The notes beneath the pieces are model-generated. The model had not been told where the DNA came from. It did no database searches and saw only the letters and a program-made list of their open reading frames with translations. Shown in pieces: positions 23,600 to 34,560 of a DNA stretch of 64,000 bases (positions are counted from its first letter, which is position 1; each line of letters begins with the position of its first letter). Origin of the DNA: Gigantopelta aegis (lineage: Eukaryota; Mollusca; Gastropoda; Neomphalida; Peltospiridae); assembly GCF_016097555.1 (NCBI RefSeq), contig NC_054701.1:3200196-3264195 (forward strand), written 5' to 3'. The position numbers and the translations under genes are program-made.

Positions 23600-24240
23600 C
23601 TTTGTTGAAAATCAAACTTCTGGAGCAAACTGCAAACTCTGTTCCTGTCTCGTTGATGGCAGATGATTGATGAAGGCAATATGGAACAAATGGAAATTTT
23701 TGGAAAGTTTGTAAGCAGCCATGGGCATGTATCTGAACATTATCTTGGAATTCCTAGCATTGACCACACAGATGCAGAATCATTAGTTAAGTACATCAAG
23801 AACTTTTTAGAATCCAAACAAACTGACATTGAAAAGGTTCAGTTCACAGTTTGTGATCACTACAACACAATGTCAGGCCAAAAACCCAGACTGAACAAAG
23901 ATTCACTTTGAATCTCCATTTACATTATACATAAACTGTTTTAAACCATTTCAAACACTCAGTAGCTGCCCAAAGTTGAAGATGTACAAGAAGTAGATTC
24001 TTGTTTAGTTTCCATAGCAATACTATTTTGCTATGATGCTGGGACAAAATGCTGTGCAGAAGAATGTACAGGAGATAAACAATGAAACCCGGAACTTTGA
24101 ATGTAGTATTTCCTTCAGTCAGGAGGTGGCCTTCTCACAAAGAAGCATGTGTTACAGTGTTCAACAGGTGCCAGACTATTTTGATACTCTTGACCAAAGA
24201 AACAGAACGGGCCAGATGTGGATTAAAATGAAGCAGTGAA
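23600..24240 (+). pseudogene. hAT/ZMYM-like (DUF4371) transposase remnant
   Basis: The frame at 23663-23911 (MIDEGNMEQMEIFGKFV, then HYLGIPSIDHTDAESLVKYI, FLESKQTDIEKVQ, CDHYNTMSG) follows the DUF4371 catalytic-domain pattern, where the usual ADETTDxS motif is followed by a 'yD..aNMsG' motif. Here the first motif is degraded to an ADD-stop-MIDEGN sequence. Weak similarity continues to about 24090. This is a dead hAT-superfamily fragment or a decayed ZMYM6/ZNF862-type gene. Confidence 0.55.
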
Positions 24241-24940
24241 GGTCAAAGTCATAGCTCTTTGTGATATTTTGACAGACTATTATTATGATACTCTTGACCA
24301 AACCTGTGGGCAAACAGTTAGGGCCAAAATGATTTATGTGAAAAGGAAGCACACTTGGAAAGTCATCGGAATAGCTCTTTATGTGATATTTTGACAATAA
24401 TCTTTCATTATTATGATCTTGGTGCACTGTGGGCAAAGAGTTAGGAGCAAAATTGTATTTTTGTCACTCTAAAAGAATTAACCACACTTTGTCATGAAAA
24501 ATTACATCACAAACAATTAAATGGCCACCAAAGACCACTTAAAATAGTCTAATGAAATTTAGTGCTGCATTAAGTAGCCAATATGGTATTCTGATATTAA
24601 TCTCACAACAAAACATATTTCAACACATTGACCAAAATACAGAACTTTATTTAAAATTTAAAAATTGCATGTTTTGTAAAATCATTCACTGTGCAATTGG
24701 CCAGATGATTATATTGTGCTAAAGTGATGTCATGTATGTTGATTGATGTTCCATGTGGTTCAGTTTGCAAGCATCTGTTTAGATATTTTGTTTATCGAAA
24801 CATTTTAATGTTATCAAATGCATTATTGTGGGTGCATATTGCTCTCAGGTTAGAACATGCACAACTGGATTTATTATAATGACTATTGATGATGTCCCTT
24901 TATTTGAAGATTTATGTCTTCACAAAAATCTTTAATTTAA
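24240..24940. other. Intergenic DNA with a short direct repeat
   Basis: Two diverged copies of 'catagctctttgtgatattttgac' type sequence lie near 24249 and 24370. No gene seen. Confidence 0.4.
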
Positions 24941-24942
24941 TA

Positions 24943-25246
24943 AAAAGTTTGTTTTGTTTAACAACACACTAGAGCTCACTGATTTATTAATTGGATGTCA
25001 AACATTTGGTAATTTTGACATATATAGTCTTAGAGAGGAAACCCACTACATTTTTCCATTAGTAGCGATGGATATTTTATATGCACCATCCCACAGGCAG
25101 GATAGCACATACCATGGCCTTTGATATACCAGTCATGGTGCACTGGCTGGAACGAGAAATAGCACAATGGGCCCACTGACAGGGATCGATACCAAACGAA
25201 CCGCACATCAAGTGATTGCTTTACCACTGGGCTAATTCCCGCTCCA
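24943..25246 (-). repeat. Full-length tRNA-derived SINE (family B)
   Basis: In minus orientation it carries a tRNA-like head (GGGAATTAGCCCAGTGGTAAAG with B-box 'ggtatcgatccc'), a body with 'ttatatgcaccatcccacag', and the 'gttaaacaaaac' tail. About 300 bp, moderately diverged. Confidence 0.9.
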
Positions 25247-25410
25247 TAATTTAATTTTTAAAAACCCACTGGGCCATTAGTTTCCACTTGGTTAGAAATT
25301 GTGTTTTGATTGTATTTGACAGAGTATCATTTTATTTGGAAACCAATGGATTTCACAGGGTTGTCAACATAAGACAGAATACTAATAAATCCATCTGTTT
25401 TCAATAAAAA

Positions 25411-25525
25411 ATAATACCTCCTATCCCCACACACACACTGACAGATGGCAGAAATGTATTTAAAATAATACCTCCTATCCCCACACACACACTGACAGAT
25501 GGCAGAAATGTATTTAAAATAATTT
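25411..25525. repeat. 57-bp direct duplication
   Basis: Two perfect adjacent copies of a unit containing 'tacctcctatccccacacac' and 'gacagatggcagaaatgta'. Perfect identity suggests a recent duplication. Confidence 0.9.
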
Positions 25526-26068
25526 CATCAGATTTGTATGCATACATGTATATTAAATTAATAATAGGATGTTTTTTAGTACTTTTACACATCAAACAAA
25601 CAACCACCAGGCACTGAGAGAGAGTATCATCATGTGTTTAACAATATATAACGTATACTTGTCACTAAATGGTTGCTAATTTGAGCCCTGAACACGTACG
25701 TTTAATACCAGAAGTAATCTTGAAATTAAATGACATAAGATTTAGACTCATTACTTAGCATCTGGTCATTGGAATTGTTTTAATTGAGTTTTCAAGACTA
25801 CACGTAAGTGTGCTCATGCTCAATACTCACATATAAACAGGCCTACCTTCATCTGGCCATTTTTCATTAAATGTTTGTAATATTTTTTGACTGGATCCTG
25901 AACTGGTCATATGGTTTAATGTGTAGCATAAAAACCAGTCCAGCAACAAAAGGCTGGTTGAACTTACCCAAGAATATCTCGAGCTAGAAAACACTGTTTG
26001 TAGGTGAGATGCATTTTCAAAGTTATACCACAACATTCGTACAACACAACAAATAATGCATGCATATG

Positions 26069-26380
26069 AAACTGTTAGTTTGTTTTATTTAACTACACCA
26101 TTATAGGGCTTATTCATTCATTACTGTACATCAAACAATTAATCATTCTGATGAATTGGCGTAGAGGAAACCTGCTACATTTTTTTAATTAGTAGCAAAA
26201 GAACTTTTATAAGGACTTTCAAATAGACTGGCCAGCACATCTTTCATATACCAGTTGTGAAGCATTGGTTGGGATAGGGGGGAAAAACAATCAAAGAATG
26301 GATCCACTGAGGTGGTTCTATCCCATGATGCAAACACCTCAGACAGGTGCTCTGAAGACCGAGCTGGATCCTGCCCACTA
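26069..26380 (-). repeat. Diverged SINE (family B)
   Basis: Tail 'gtttgttttatttaactaca', body with 'gaggaaacctgctac', and a head with 'ggttctatcccatgatgc' in minus orientation. Clearly older than the copy at 24943. Confidence 0.75.
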
Positions 26381-27540
26381 CGTGTATATGAATGACAAGT
26401 ATTGTGGGTCTAATGCATATTTTCTCCCAAGTTAGATGACAAATGTTCTTTCCTCCCTTCTTTTCCGTTCCCTAGTATGTGTTAAGATTAATACACGTCA
26501 CCAGAGCAGCTTGGTTACATTCTCAATTCAGTTTCTAACTGTTGGAGGTTCATATGCAAGTGCTAGTTGCAGGGAGGGTGGAGTAGAATTTATTTCAACT
26601 TTGATGTCCACAGACAGATTATAAAGTATTGCCATCTAGTTTTGTTATGAAGTAGTGAGTACACTGTCTAGATTCAATAGTAACTTGAAGTAAGATTGTT
26701 CATTTGTGTTCCAAAAACCTATTATATGTGTACATAATGTACTCAGACATGAATGTTTTTCAGATATTTAATCATCTGTACAGTGTTATCGGGTTTTCAG
26801 TGGTTGATTTCTTCAAAGTTTTCCATATTCTTTGTCCAAAACATACGATGTGGTCTAACTAGTGCTTTATATAGAGAATGCTACATGAGTGACCATTACA
26901 AGTTGTTTCAAAATGTATCTAACGAGTGAAAGCAGTTGGATACGTTTTTAAATGAGTTGTAAGATAAATTGTATCTAACAGACACAAATGTATTCTATTC
27001 GCAAAAATTAGGTTTTAAGCAAAAAAAAATTTTTTTACTAGAAATTATTTACAGCCCTTGCACTTGTAGCTAACTTACACATCACAGACAAATGATTGTC
27101 AGGTTAACAATATGTCACAGTGTAATCAATTTCAATCGTGCTGTTTTTTCATTGGATGTATGGTATTGGTGACCTGGTCATCACCAACAGGTGTGTAAGA
27201 AATATATTCTGACTTGGAGCCTCCAGTTTAGACCATGGTGAAACCCTACCCCTAGGGCCAATCTCGGTACCACTATTAAAATTTCCTGATTTCTTTTGTA
27301 ACCTATTTTATCTCTGTGTACTGTACATGTATTAATAAGTGATTAGTTTTTTTTTAGAAAATGCAATTGATTTACAAATTATGGTCAGCTGGTTAAACAG
27401 TTCCTAATGTTGGCTTTCATTTTTCACTTGGAATGGGATGTAGCTATGGGTTACAGGCTCACTTTAGAACCATAACAAGTTTACCATGATGCGGATTCGT
27501 GTAGGCCAATATATAGCAAAGTCGATAGCCTTGTTGCTTT
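26380..27540. other. Upstream of SET exon; contains a repeat shared with 52.4 kb
   Basis: 26920-27160 is similar to 52400-52620: 'gagttgtaagataaa', 'tatctaacagacacaaatgt', 'acatcacagacaaatgattg' and 'cattgg'. The SETMAR first coding exon is expected on the plus strand upstream of 27711, but I could not place it. Confidence 0.5.
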
Positions 27541-27640
27541 TTGGTAAGAGTTACCCATGTGGCAGCAGTAGGTTTCCTCTCTAACTATCTAGATCAAGTG
27601 TCAAAATAACCATATATCTAGCTATAGGTTTTGCATTTTG
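27540..27640 (+). repeat. SINE remnant
   Basis: 'ggcagcagtaggtttcctct' followed by the body motif for 'tatgtcaaa' and 'aaccatat'; a decayed 3' half. Confidence 0.45.
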
Positions 27641-27710
27641 TGAGATTACTTGTCAAAATGTTTTAATCACCCAGAGCTGGCCCTGCATTCCTTTGTTTTT
27701 TTCTTTTCAG

Positions 27711-28460
27711 TATGTTCCTTGTAACATCCCTGGGCCTGGCACCAGTTATGAAGATTTCCAGACATTGCTGGCTGGGTGTGAGTGCATGGACACCTGCACA
27801 GACTGTGCCTGTGTCTCGAGGTTTGGACCAAACTACGACCAGAGTGGCGGGATTCTTCCTCCGCTCCTGTCTCCAGACAGCAACAAGCTGGTGGTAGAAT
27901 GCAATACAAACTGTTCTTGTCCTCGCACCTGCTGTAACAGAGTCGTTCAAAACGGCATTCCAGTTCAGCTGAAACTTTTTGAAACAGAATCAAAAGGTTT
28001 CGGTCTGTGCACACAAGAAAGTATTCCTGCGTTTAATTTTGTTTGTGAGTATGCTGGGGAGGTGTTGACAGAGCATGAAGCCAGTCAAAGAGTCCAACAT
28101 AAAACACGGCAGGAAATGAATTACTTGCTTGTATTACAGGAATTCTGTTCAACAGGTGTAATCAGGACTTTGGTCGATCCAGAAATAATTGGCAACATTG
28201 GGCGTTTTATCAACCATTCATGTGACCCTAATTTGATAATGGTTCCAGTACGAGTGTCCAACAATGTCCCCAAGCTTGCCCTGTTTGCATGCAGGGATAT
28301 CGGCCCAGGGGAGGAGCTGTGTTATGACTATAGTGGTCGAAACTGTGGCCAGACAGATGTAAGGGAAGAGAGCAGTAAGCACAGGTGGAAGAAAGTTTGT
28401 AAATGTGGATCAGCCAAGTGTCGTGGACTTTTACCAATTGATGAATCCTTGTTTAAATGA
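27711..28460 (+). CDS. SETMAR: SETMAR-like histone H3K9 methyltransferase, SET exon
   Basis: Starts after a poly-pyrimidine tract and TTTTCAG acceptor at 27710, phase 0, and runs 249 codons to TGA. The Cys-rich pre-SET (about 1-75, with CECMDTCTDCAC and CSCPRTCCNRVVQ) binds a zinc cluster. The SET domain (about 85-225) has FVCEYAGEVL, the pseudoknot motif NHSCDPN at about 168-174 and ELCYDYSG. The post-SET is CKCGSAKCRG near the end. The exon begins at a YVPCNIPGPG stretch equivalent to human YTPDHVVGPG, where the human SET exon also begins. The enzyme methylates histone H3 in the nucleus using S-adenosylmethionine. No mariner transposase follows the stop, as expected outside anthropoid primates. 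The short N-terminal exon was not found. Confidence 0.9.
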   Translation, partial: YVPCNIPGPGTSYEDFQTLLAGCECMDTCTDCACVSRFGPNYDQSGGILPPLLSPDSNKLVVECNTNCSCPRTCCNRVVQNGIPVQLKLFETESKGFGLCTQESIPAFNFVCEYAGEVLTEHEASQRVQHKTRQEMNYLLVLQEFCSTGVIRTLVDPEIIGNIGRFINHSCDPNLIMVPVRVSNNVPKLALFACRDIGPGEELCYDYSGRNCGQTDVREESSKHRWKKVCKCGSAKCRGLLPIDESLFK

Positions 28461-29590
28461 ACAGTCTGGTCTTTTTTAAGAGATCACTCGTTGGACATCA
28501 ATTTCGTCTCCAGCATATGTTGCAGATCATTTTTGAGACACAGAGTCGCCACAGCCATATTGTTCAATGAAATAAGCAGGACTGAAATTGATTGCTTTAT
28601 TCTGAAACTGACTGTGAAACTAATTGTCACACAAGTTGGCTGCAGGCACAAGCAAAGTCAATAAGTTTTAAAAATAGAAAAACTACACTTTGTCAGTTAA
28701 AATACCATTTACCTTACAACTTGTTATACGGCCATCTATGATGGGTCGTATTATGCTAAGGTGTTGTCTGTCTGTTAACGTTTTCCTGTCCGGACCATAT
28801 CTTACAGTTGCATACAGAGCCATCAAATGTCACATGTAGGAACAACTTGGGATGGCCATGTGTCACATACTATTACTAGGTCACTGTGACATACTTTTAC
28901 GGTCTACTGCACATAACGGTAAATCCTTGTCCAGATCATATTTTGCATACATGCAGATGCATACAGGACCATCAAACCTCACATGTAGGAACAACTTGGA
29001 ATGGTGGATGGTCCAAAACAAACTGTTCATCCATCCCATTGCAAAAATTTCACATAACTGCAACTGAATCATACCCATAACATATTCATTAATATCTATT
29101 GTTTCCCATCAAACTCCTGACGGGCATATCATGTACCTCACCAGTACTCGTGTTTTTAAAATGTATCTTTTGCTTGGTAGATACATTCTGAAACAACTCG
29201 TAAGATAACTGGTATCTAACAGTCACTCATGTAGTATTCTGAATATCTTTGAAATAGTTTGGGTGTCACAATACCATCGCATTCTCAAGAAAACATACTC
29301 ATTAAAATCATTCTGCATAATAAGATAACATTTTATTTCAGACAAACTTTTCACTTGTAGAATGGATACAAAACATGCATACAGGTTTACGTGTGTGTGT
29401 TTGTGTTTGTGTGTAAACAAGACAAAAACAGCTAAATACCATCTAATTATTGGTTTATAAATGTATAATCATTTAACCAGTTTTCACATCACGCCTGCAC
29501 TGGCTGGATTCTGGGTTGGGTTTCTTGGGGTGTTTTATATTTTTGTGCATAGATCTTTGTAAATGAATAAAAAGTTATACGGTCAATGTA
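28461..29590 (+). other. Probable SETMAR 3' UTR
   Basis: From the stop to an AATAAA at 29566-29571. It contains two diverged copies of a segment ('atatcttacagttgcataca', then 'cacatgtaggaacaacttgg') at about 28795-28860 and 28930-29005, followed in the first copy by 'actaggtcactgtgaca'. The repeat looks interspersed. Confidence 0.5.
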
Positions 29591-29599
29591 TTTAGAATG

Positions 29600-31920
29600 T
29601 TGAGCAATTTGTTTATTATATATTTAATACTATGGTAATTATCTGCCATCAGATAGCTGCATTATTAAGAATTCCTGCTGAGGCTAGCTGGAGATGAGCA
29701 TGGAAGACGTAGACTGGACAAGCAATTGTCAGTGAACAGAATCAATGTTGTATATCACCTCTAGACTTGAACATGACTAGCATATCTGATATGTAAAAAT
29801 GGTTTTAAAAATCAACACATAAATATAATACAATAACACAAAAAAGAACTGATATTGATAATGATATAGTATATTTATTTGGAAGTTCTTTGATATTTAG
29901 TCTGAATAAACGTACAATCAGCATGTACGGTTTCCCAACCTTTTCTCCAATTACATGTACATGTACACATAATAAATTCTTTTTTAACATCAATGTAAAT
30001 CAACACAAATATATCACATGCATGTAAAGAGTCAAAAGCATGGTAAATTATGGTATATATTTTAGTAAATGCAGTCCACATATTTACATTAAGAAGTGGC
30101 TATCATATTTGATTTTATTTAGTGTTTTAACACCGTATTAAACAATTACAAATGACTATCAAAAGTGCTTGTTAAAATTACAAAGTAGCCTAACTAAAAC
30201 ATCTGTAACATTTATGATTTAACAAGAGTACATCTCAGCTGTTATGACTAAAGACTAGCTATTTCTTGATGAATATTTTGTTTCAGGTTCAAAGACGGGA
30301 TCTATGCAAGCTTACATTAAATCTTGATGACTTTTCAATGTGCCAGAGGTTCTTTGACAAAAGACAAAGGCTGTATATCCAACAGCTGTTTTCAGCCTCA
30401 CCTTACAGTGCGTCCGATAAACTACTCACCAGTCAGAGGTGTTCAACATGTCACTTTTATTACCTCAGTAACGTATTTCAGATTTGCTTGTGTTGAATTC
30501 ACTTCTTTTCTACATGTTTTGATGGATGAAATATTCTACTATGAACACACGAATGAAAGATTTAAGAATTAAAAAACACAATGGGTTCTTTAGATTTTTT
30601 TTATGTTACTAAACATTTATGTTATTAAAAAAACAAAAACATTCTTTACAATGTATTTCATGTTCCTCAAAAAAATGTGGATCTAGGATTTCAAAGAATA
30701 ACAATTCCAGAAAAAACAATTATCTGGATTTTTCAGGTTGAAGCAATTTTTACATAAATGGAGAAAATATTACAGAATGTTTTTTTTTTATTGTAGCAAC
30801 TATCTGACATTTTGGTTACCTATTTGGATAAAACATCATTTATCACTTACTAAATTATCTTTACCATGTTGCTGCCATATGCAATTCTCATTGAGTATTT
30901 ATTTTAGATCTTCGTGCATTAAGGCACTGTTGTTGGTTTTTTCAGTGTTGAAATATACGCACTAACAACTAAATAATAAACTTTTTTCAGTGTTGAAATA
31001 TACGCACTAACAACTAAATAATAAACTTTTTTAACAACTAAGATGTCTTTGTTGTTACATCAGGTTTGTAGTTAAAAAGATTCCCCCCATCCCACTCTCA
31101 CATGCCACTTGATCATAAACATGGCTAAATAAACAATCAATGACTATTGTCTGTACAAAAAGTAAGGCATACTCAAAATGTGGTTATTGTTTTTAAGCTC
31201 AGCATCTTATTACAAGGACGCAATACTGCGAGTGAAACACTTGCATATGCGAGTGAAATTCTGTTATGGCAATTTAAATTTGCAAAACACTTGCCTTTTG
31301 GCGAGTAGATTATTTTGTCAACAACAAGCTGTCATTGTAACACATTTTAGTTTACTGTATCAGTCAGATGACACGTATTGATGATTGAAACTGTAAATTA
31401 AAATTTCTGTTTTGGATAGCCGAAGTCTGTCAAAGTATTCTGATATCACACTCGGAGCTCTTCGGTCGATTTGCCGATCGATCGAGGTGTTCCGAATGCT
31501 TTATTAACCACAATCGGAAAGCTTCATGACACATCGGGATATTCCAATTGTAAATGAGCTCTCACAAAGCCTTAGACCAATCTCTTAGTAGCCAGTTTGT
31601 TTGCGCCTAATGTTATATGGCGGGAACATGTTAAATAAATAAAAAGCACTTGAGATTTTTGTTTACCGTATTGTTGGTAATGATAGCATACATTCAACAA
31701 AAATAAATAAATAAAATATGTCTTAATTTCAATAAACGTAGCTGTCAGTACACTTGTCGGAATCGCATAACAAAATTAAAAAACTGTTTATGGTAGCTGA
31801 AAATGAAAGTAGAATAAAAAAAAAGTATCGATAATAAAAAATGATGCTGTTTTAATGGTTATGTCGACTATAATCCCATATTTCCATATTGATTCTGTTA
31901 CGCCTGTAATTCTGTAAACG
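29600..31920. other. Intergenic DNA with a 46-bp duplication
   Basis: A perfect tandem duplication of about 46 bp ('ttttcagtgttgaaatatac') lies at 30939-31031. A 70-codon frame after an acceptor-like TTTCAG at 30287 has no domain. Otherwise nothing recognised. Confidence 0.45.
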
Positions 31921-31924
31921 CATT

Positions 31925-32325
31925 TCAGACAATGATTCTGGTGATCAAACAGACGCGAAGAAGAAAACAAAAACAGTTCAACCAAAGCGTTCATTTCGGG
32001 AATCCTAATTATTAGATTTCGAATTTATAACGTACGATAAAAATGCTAATCACATGTATTGTGAATACTGTCATAAAGCGGGTGTCAGTTAAGCAGGTAC
32101 TACCGATTTTCTTGGTGGATCTAACAAATGTAAATGTGAAAATATTTGTTCACACAGTGAAAGTCATCACATAAGGTGTCGTGACCATTATCTGAATTTA
32201 ACACTGAAGCCACCAGTTCAGTCTACAATTGCAAAACAATTTAATGCCATTGAGACAAAGTCAGACAAAAATACTGTCACAGAATTAAAGGTTAAACTTA
32301 ACACAGGTTGGTGTTCTTAAATATT
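31925..32325 (+). pseudogene. TTF-type zinc finger remnant (ZNF862/hAT-like)
   Basis: One frame reads KKTKTVQPKRSFRES, stop, LLDFEFITYDKNANHMYCEYC, then after another stop AGTTDFLGGSN and SESHHIRCRDHY. This matches the N-terminal TTF/BED-like finger (W..F.W..yd.....M.C..C, then H...H) of ZNF862/ZMYM-type hAT-derived proteins. Two in-frame stops are visible. It may come from the same element family as 23600-24240, on the same strand 8 kb away. Confidence 0.6.
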
Positions 32326-32787
32326 AATACATGTACTTGATATGTTGCCTGGTGAGTACCAATCTCAAGTTGGCTAGTGGGTTTGTCATTCACTAGCCAG
32401 TTTGCGAGTACATATAAAACACTACTTTGTGCCTTGTATTAGTACAAATACAATTTAAATAAAAGAAATATTTGAGTAAATTATCTATAGAACAATTACA
32501 AATAAGGTATGTTCATTGATAAAATTATTTTAAAAAATGGTTGACGACGTATCAACATTAAATGTTCGATCTTTCTGCCAATTTTCTTTCATACCAACTT
32601 TTCAAGGTTTTTTTTAAGTTAGTTCCACAAATCACAAAACAAAGTTCTAGATCCATGAAATGGATCACATTTGTATCTTAGGATATGGATGTACAAGATG
32701 ATGAAATACCACCCAGAATATTTGTGCTTAAGTGTTTTTGTTTTTTTCATTTCGAACAAGCAAATATGCTGTGACAACAGAAATATA

Positions 32788-33605
32788 GTGACACACAATG
32801 AAAATGCAAAACAGATATTTTTCAATATTTTGTTGTGATTAATGAAAAATATATTTATTGGACTTAAAATAACAATTTATGAGAGGAAGATGATGGATGA
32901 TTACCATTCTGGAGAGAAAACTAGTCTCGCAGCACGATGTCGCAGTGTCATGATGTTACCGTTGTACGGGCATCTGCATCCAAGTCCAGCCATTCTGAGT
33001 CGACGGATAACCGTCATCGGATGGATAGGCCTTCCATGACGTCCTATCACGTTGCTTGCTGTCATCGTCGCAGTTGTGAACCGGTCACGGAAGGTGGTGT
33101 CGTCGAATCTGCCGATCTTGGCGTGGGATCGTAACGGGACGTTGACCAGGTCGAGGTCGATCACGGACACTCCCAGTCTGTTGATGACGTTCAGCAAGTC
33201 GTCCAATAGTTGATGGATGGACTCTGAAGGTCCTAGCAACTTGGCTTTTGCGAAGTCCCCCCTTGAACCATTCCCAACACTCGCTCACTTTGTTCTTCTC
33301 CGAGTCGTGGCATTCTTAATGTAACGAGGAATATGACACCGTTACGTGACTTTTATGTGTCCACATACTGGCATTTCACGTGCATTGCATGCAGCATGAT
33401 TGAGCATGTAGTGAACGCATTTCACACCATTTTGTGTTTCTGCTATTGTATGTGTAACGAGAACAAAACCAGGATTAAAACCCAGACAAAAGTACCAATC
33501 AATGGCTTCCTCTCATAAATTGTTATTTTAAGTCCAATATATATATTTTTCATTAATCACAACAAAATATTGAAAAATATCTGTTTTGCGTTTTCATTGT
33601 GTCAG
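32788..33605 (-). mobile_element. Internally deleted Tc1-like element with about 100-bp inverted repeats
   Basis: Inverted repeats of about 100 bp at 32788-32890 and 33503-33605 (sharing 'atttttcaatattttgttgt' and 'taacaatttatgagaggaag') are flanked by TA on both sides. Between them, on the minus strand, lies only the N-terminal half of a Tc1 transposase: GGLRKSQVARTFRVHPSTI (HTH), SVRDRPRPGQRP (GRPR-like hook) and RDRFTTATMTASNV, with a frame change near 33090-33240. The catalytic half is deleted. It lies between the SETMAR and SUMF1 3' ends. Confidence 0.9.
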
Positions 33606-33609
33606 TATA

Positions 33610-34434
33610 GATATTGATTAATATGGAAACTTGCTATAGTGATGGAACTGACTTATGGCAGAGACCAACTTGTTCAGTCAGCAGTGTTTGAAACAGATAT
33701 GGGCTTTACGAATCATCCTATTCAAAAAGTTTATCCTTTAAAAGTTTGTTTTCACATTTTCACTTGAGATGACAATTCCTTGAAGAGTAACAGAAAATGA
33801 TGCCCAACTTTAGAAACTGAAATAGAATTCATCTCTTTAGTGGAACATAGGACTTATTATCAATTGAATTACAAGTTAAGTGTAAACTGAATAATTATTT
33901 ACTTGCTGAAGAAGGATATCCTATATACTCTATATAACAACAAATATGACAATTTATGCCAAATTTACATCAGGAGCAGATCCAAGGAGAGGGTGCTAGC
34001 CAGTGATTCAAAGAGCCCCCCCAAAATTGAATGATACAGTTAGCAGATGAATACAATGCATTTTTTGTTTTTTAGTGGGGAACTTGCAATTATCTTCGTC
34101 AGCTTGATATTTCTGAGGAAGCTTACCATAAAAATAAGATATGTTAGCAACCTTTCAATACTGTAATTATTCTTTTAAACCTTGCATCCTCTCTCTGAAT
34201 ACCATACCTCCCCTTTTTAAATGTTGCACCTTCTCCCTCGAAAAGCTCTACATCTGCCCATAACCAAGTGGTCTAGGTATATTGAATGTTTTCACCAAAA
34301 CACAGATATCACACATAACTGATATAGTTGGCAACTGTAAGACTTGACAAAAGCACCACCAAGAGATCCAGATATGAAAGAATGGAAAAATGAAGTTGAA
34401 AGAAAATGATACACAAGGGGAGACAACTACTGTT
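33610..34434. other. Probable SUMF1 3' flank, nothing else recognised
   Basis: AT-rich sequence downstream of the SUMF1 stop on the minus strand. No clear AATAAA close to the stop was seen, so the 3' end is not placed. Confidence 0.4.
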
Positions 34435-34560
34435 TTATGTATCCTGATGCTCTAGATATTTTGGCAGTTTGTCAGCAGCACATCTAAAACCTAGGTTGGC
34501 TGAGGAACTGTCTGGTGTGTTTTGACTTCTCGCATCACACCGGTACCGATAACAATAAGA
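34435..34560 (-). CDS. SUMF1: SUMF1 exon 8 (active-site exon)
   Basis: 41 codons plus [23 protein letters not shown] then [11 protein letters not shown]. It holds both redox cysteines and the substrate-binding RSQNTPD stretch. The final Cys of GFRC pairs in human FGE with an upstream Cys. Acceptor GTTTTCAG. Confidence 0.95.
   Translation of the reverse strand, partial: SYCYRYRCDARSQNTPDSSSANLGFRCAADKLPKYLEHQDT

Noticed and set aside
25827-26036. Possible exon on either strand (minus: SSGSSQKILQTFNEKWPDEG with donor; plus: KRLVELTQEYLELENTVCR with donor at 26003)
   Set aside because: Both strands look protein-like with splice-like borders and they exclude each other. Neither resembles a known family or the expected SETMAR N-terminus.
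30266-30496. Frame starting after an acceptor-like TTTCAG
   Set aside because: No domain, no matching donor, and no link to the SETMAR exon, which already has its stop codon.
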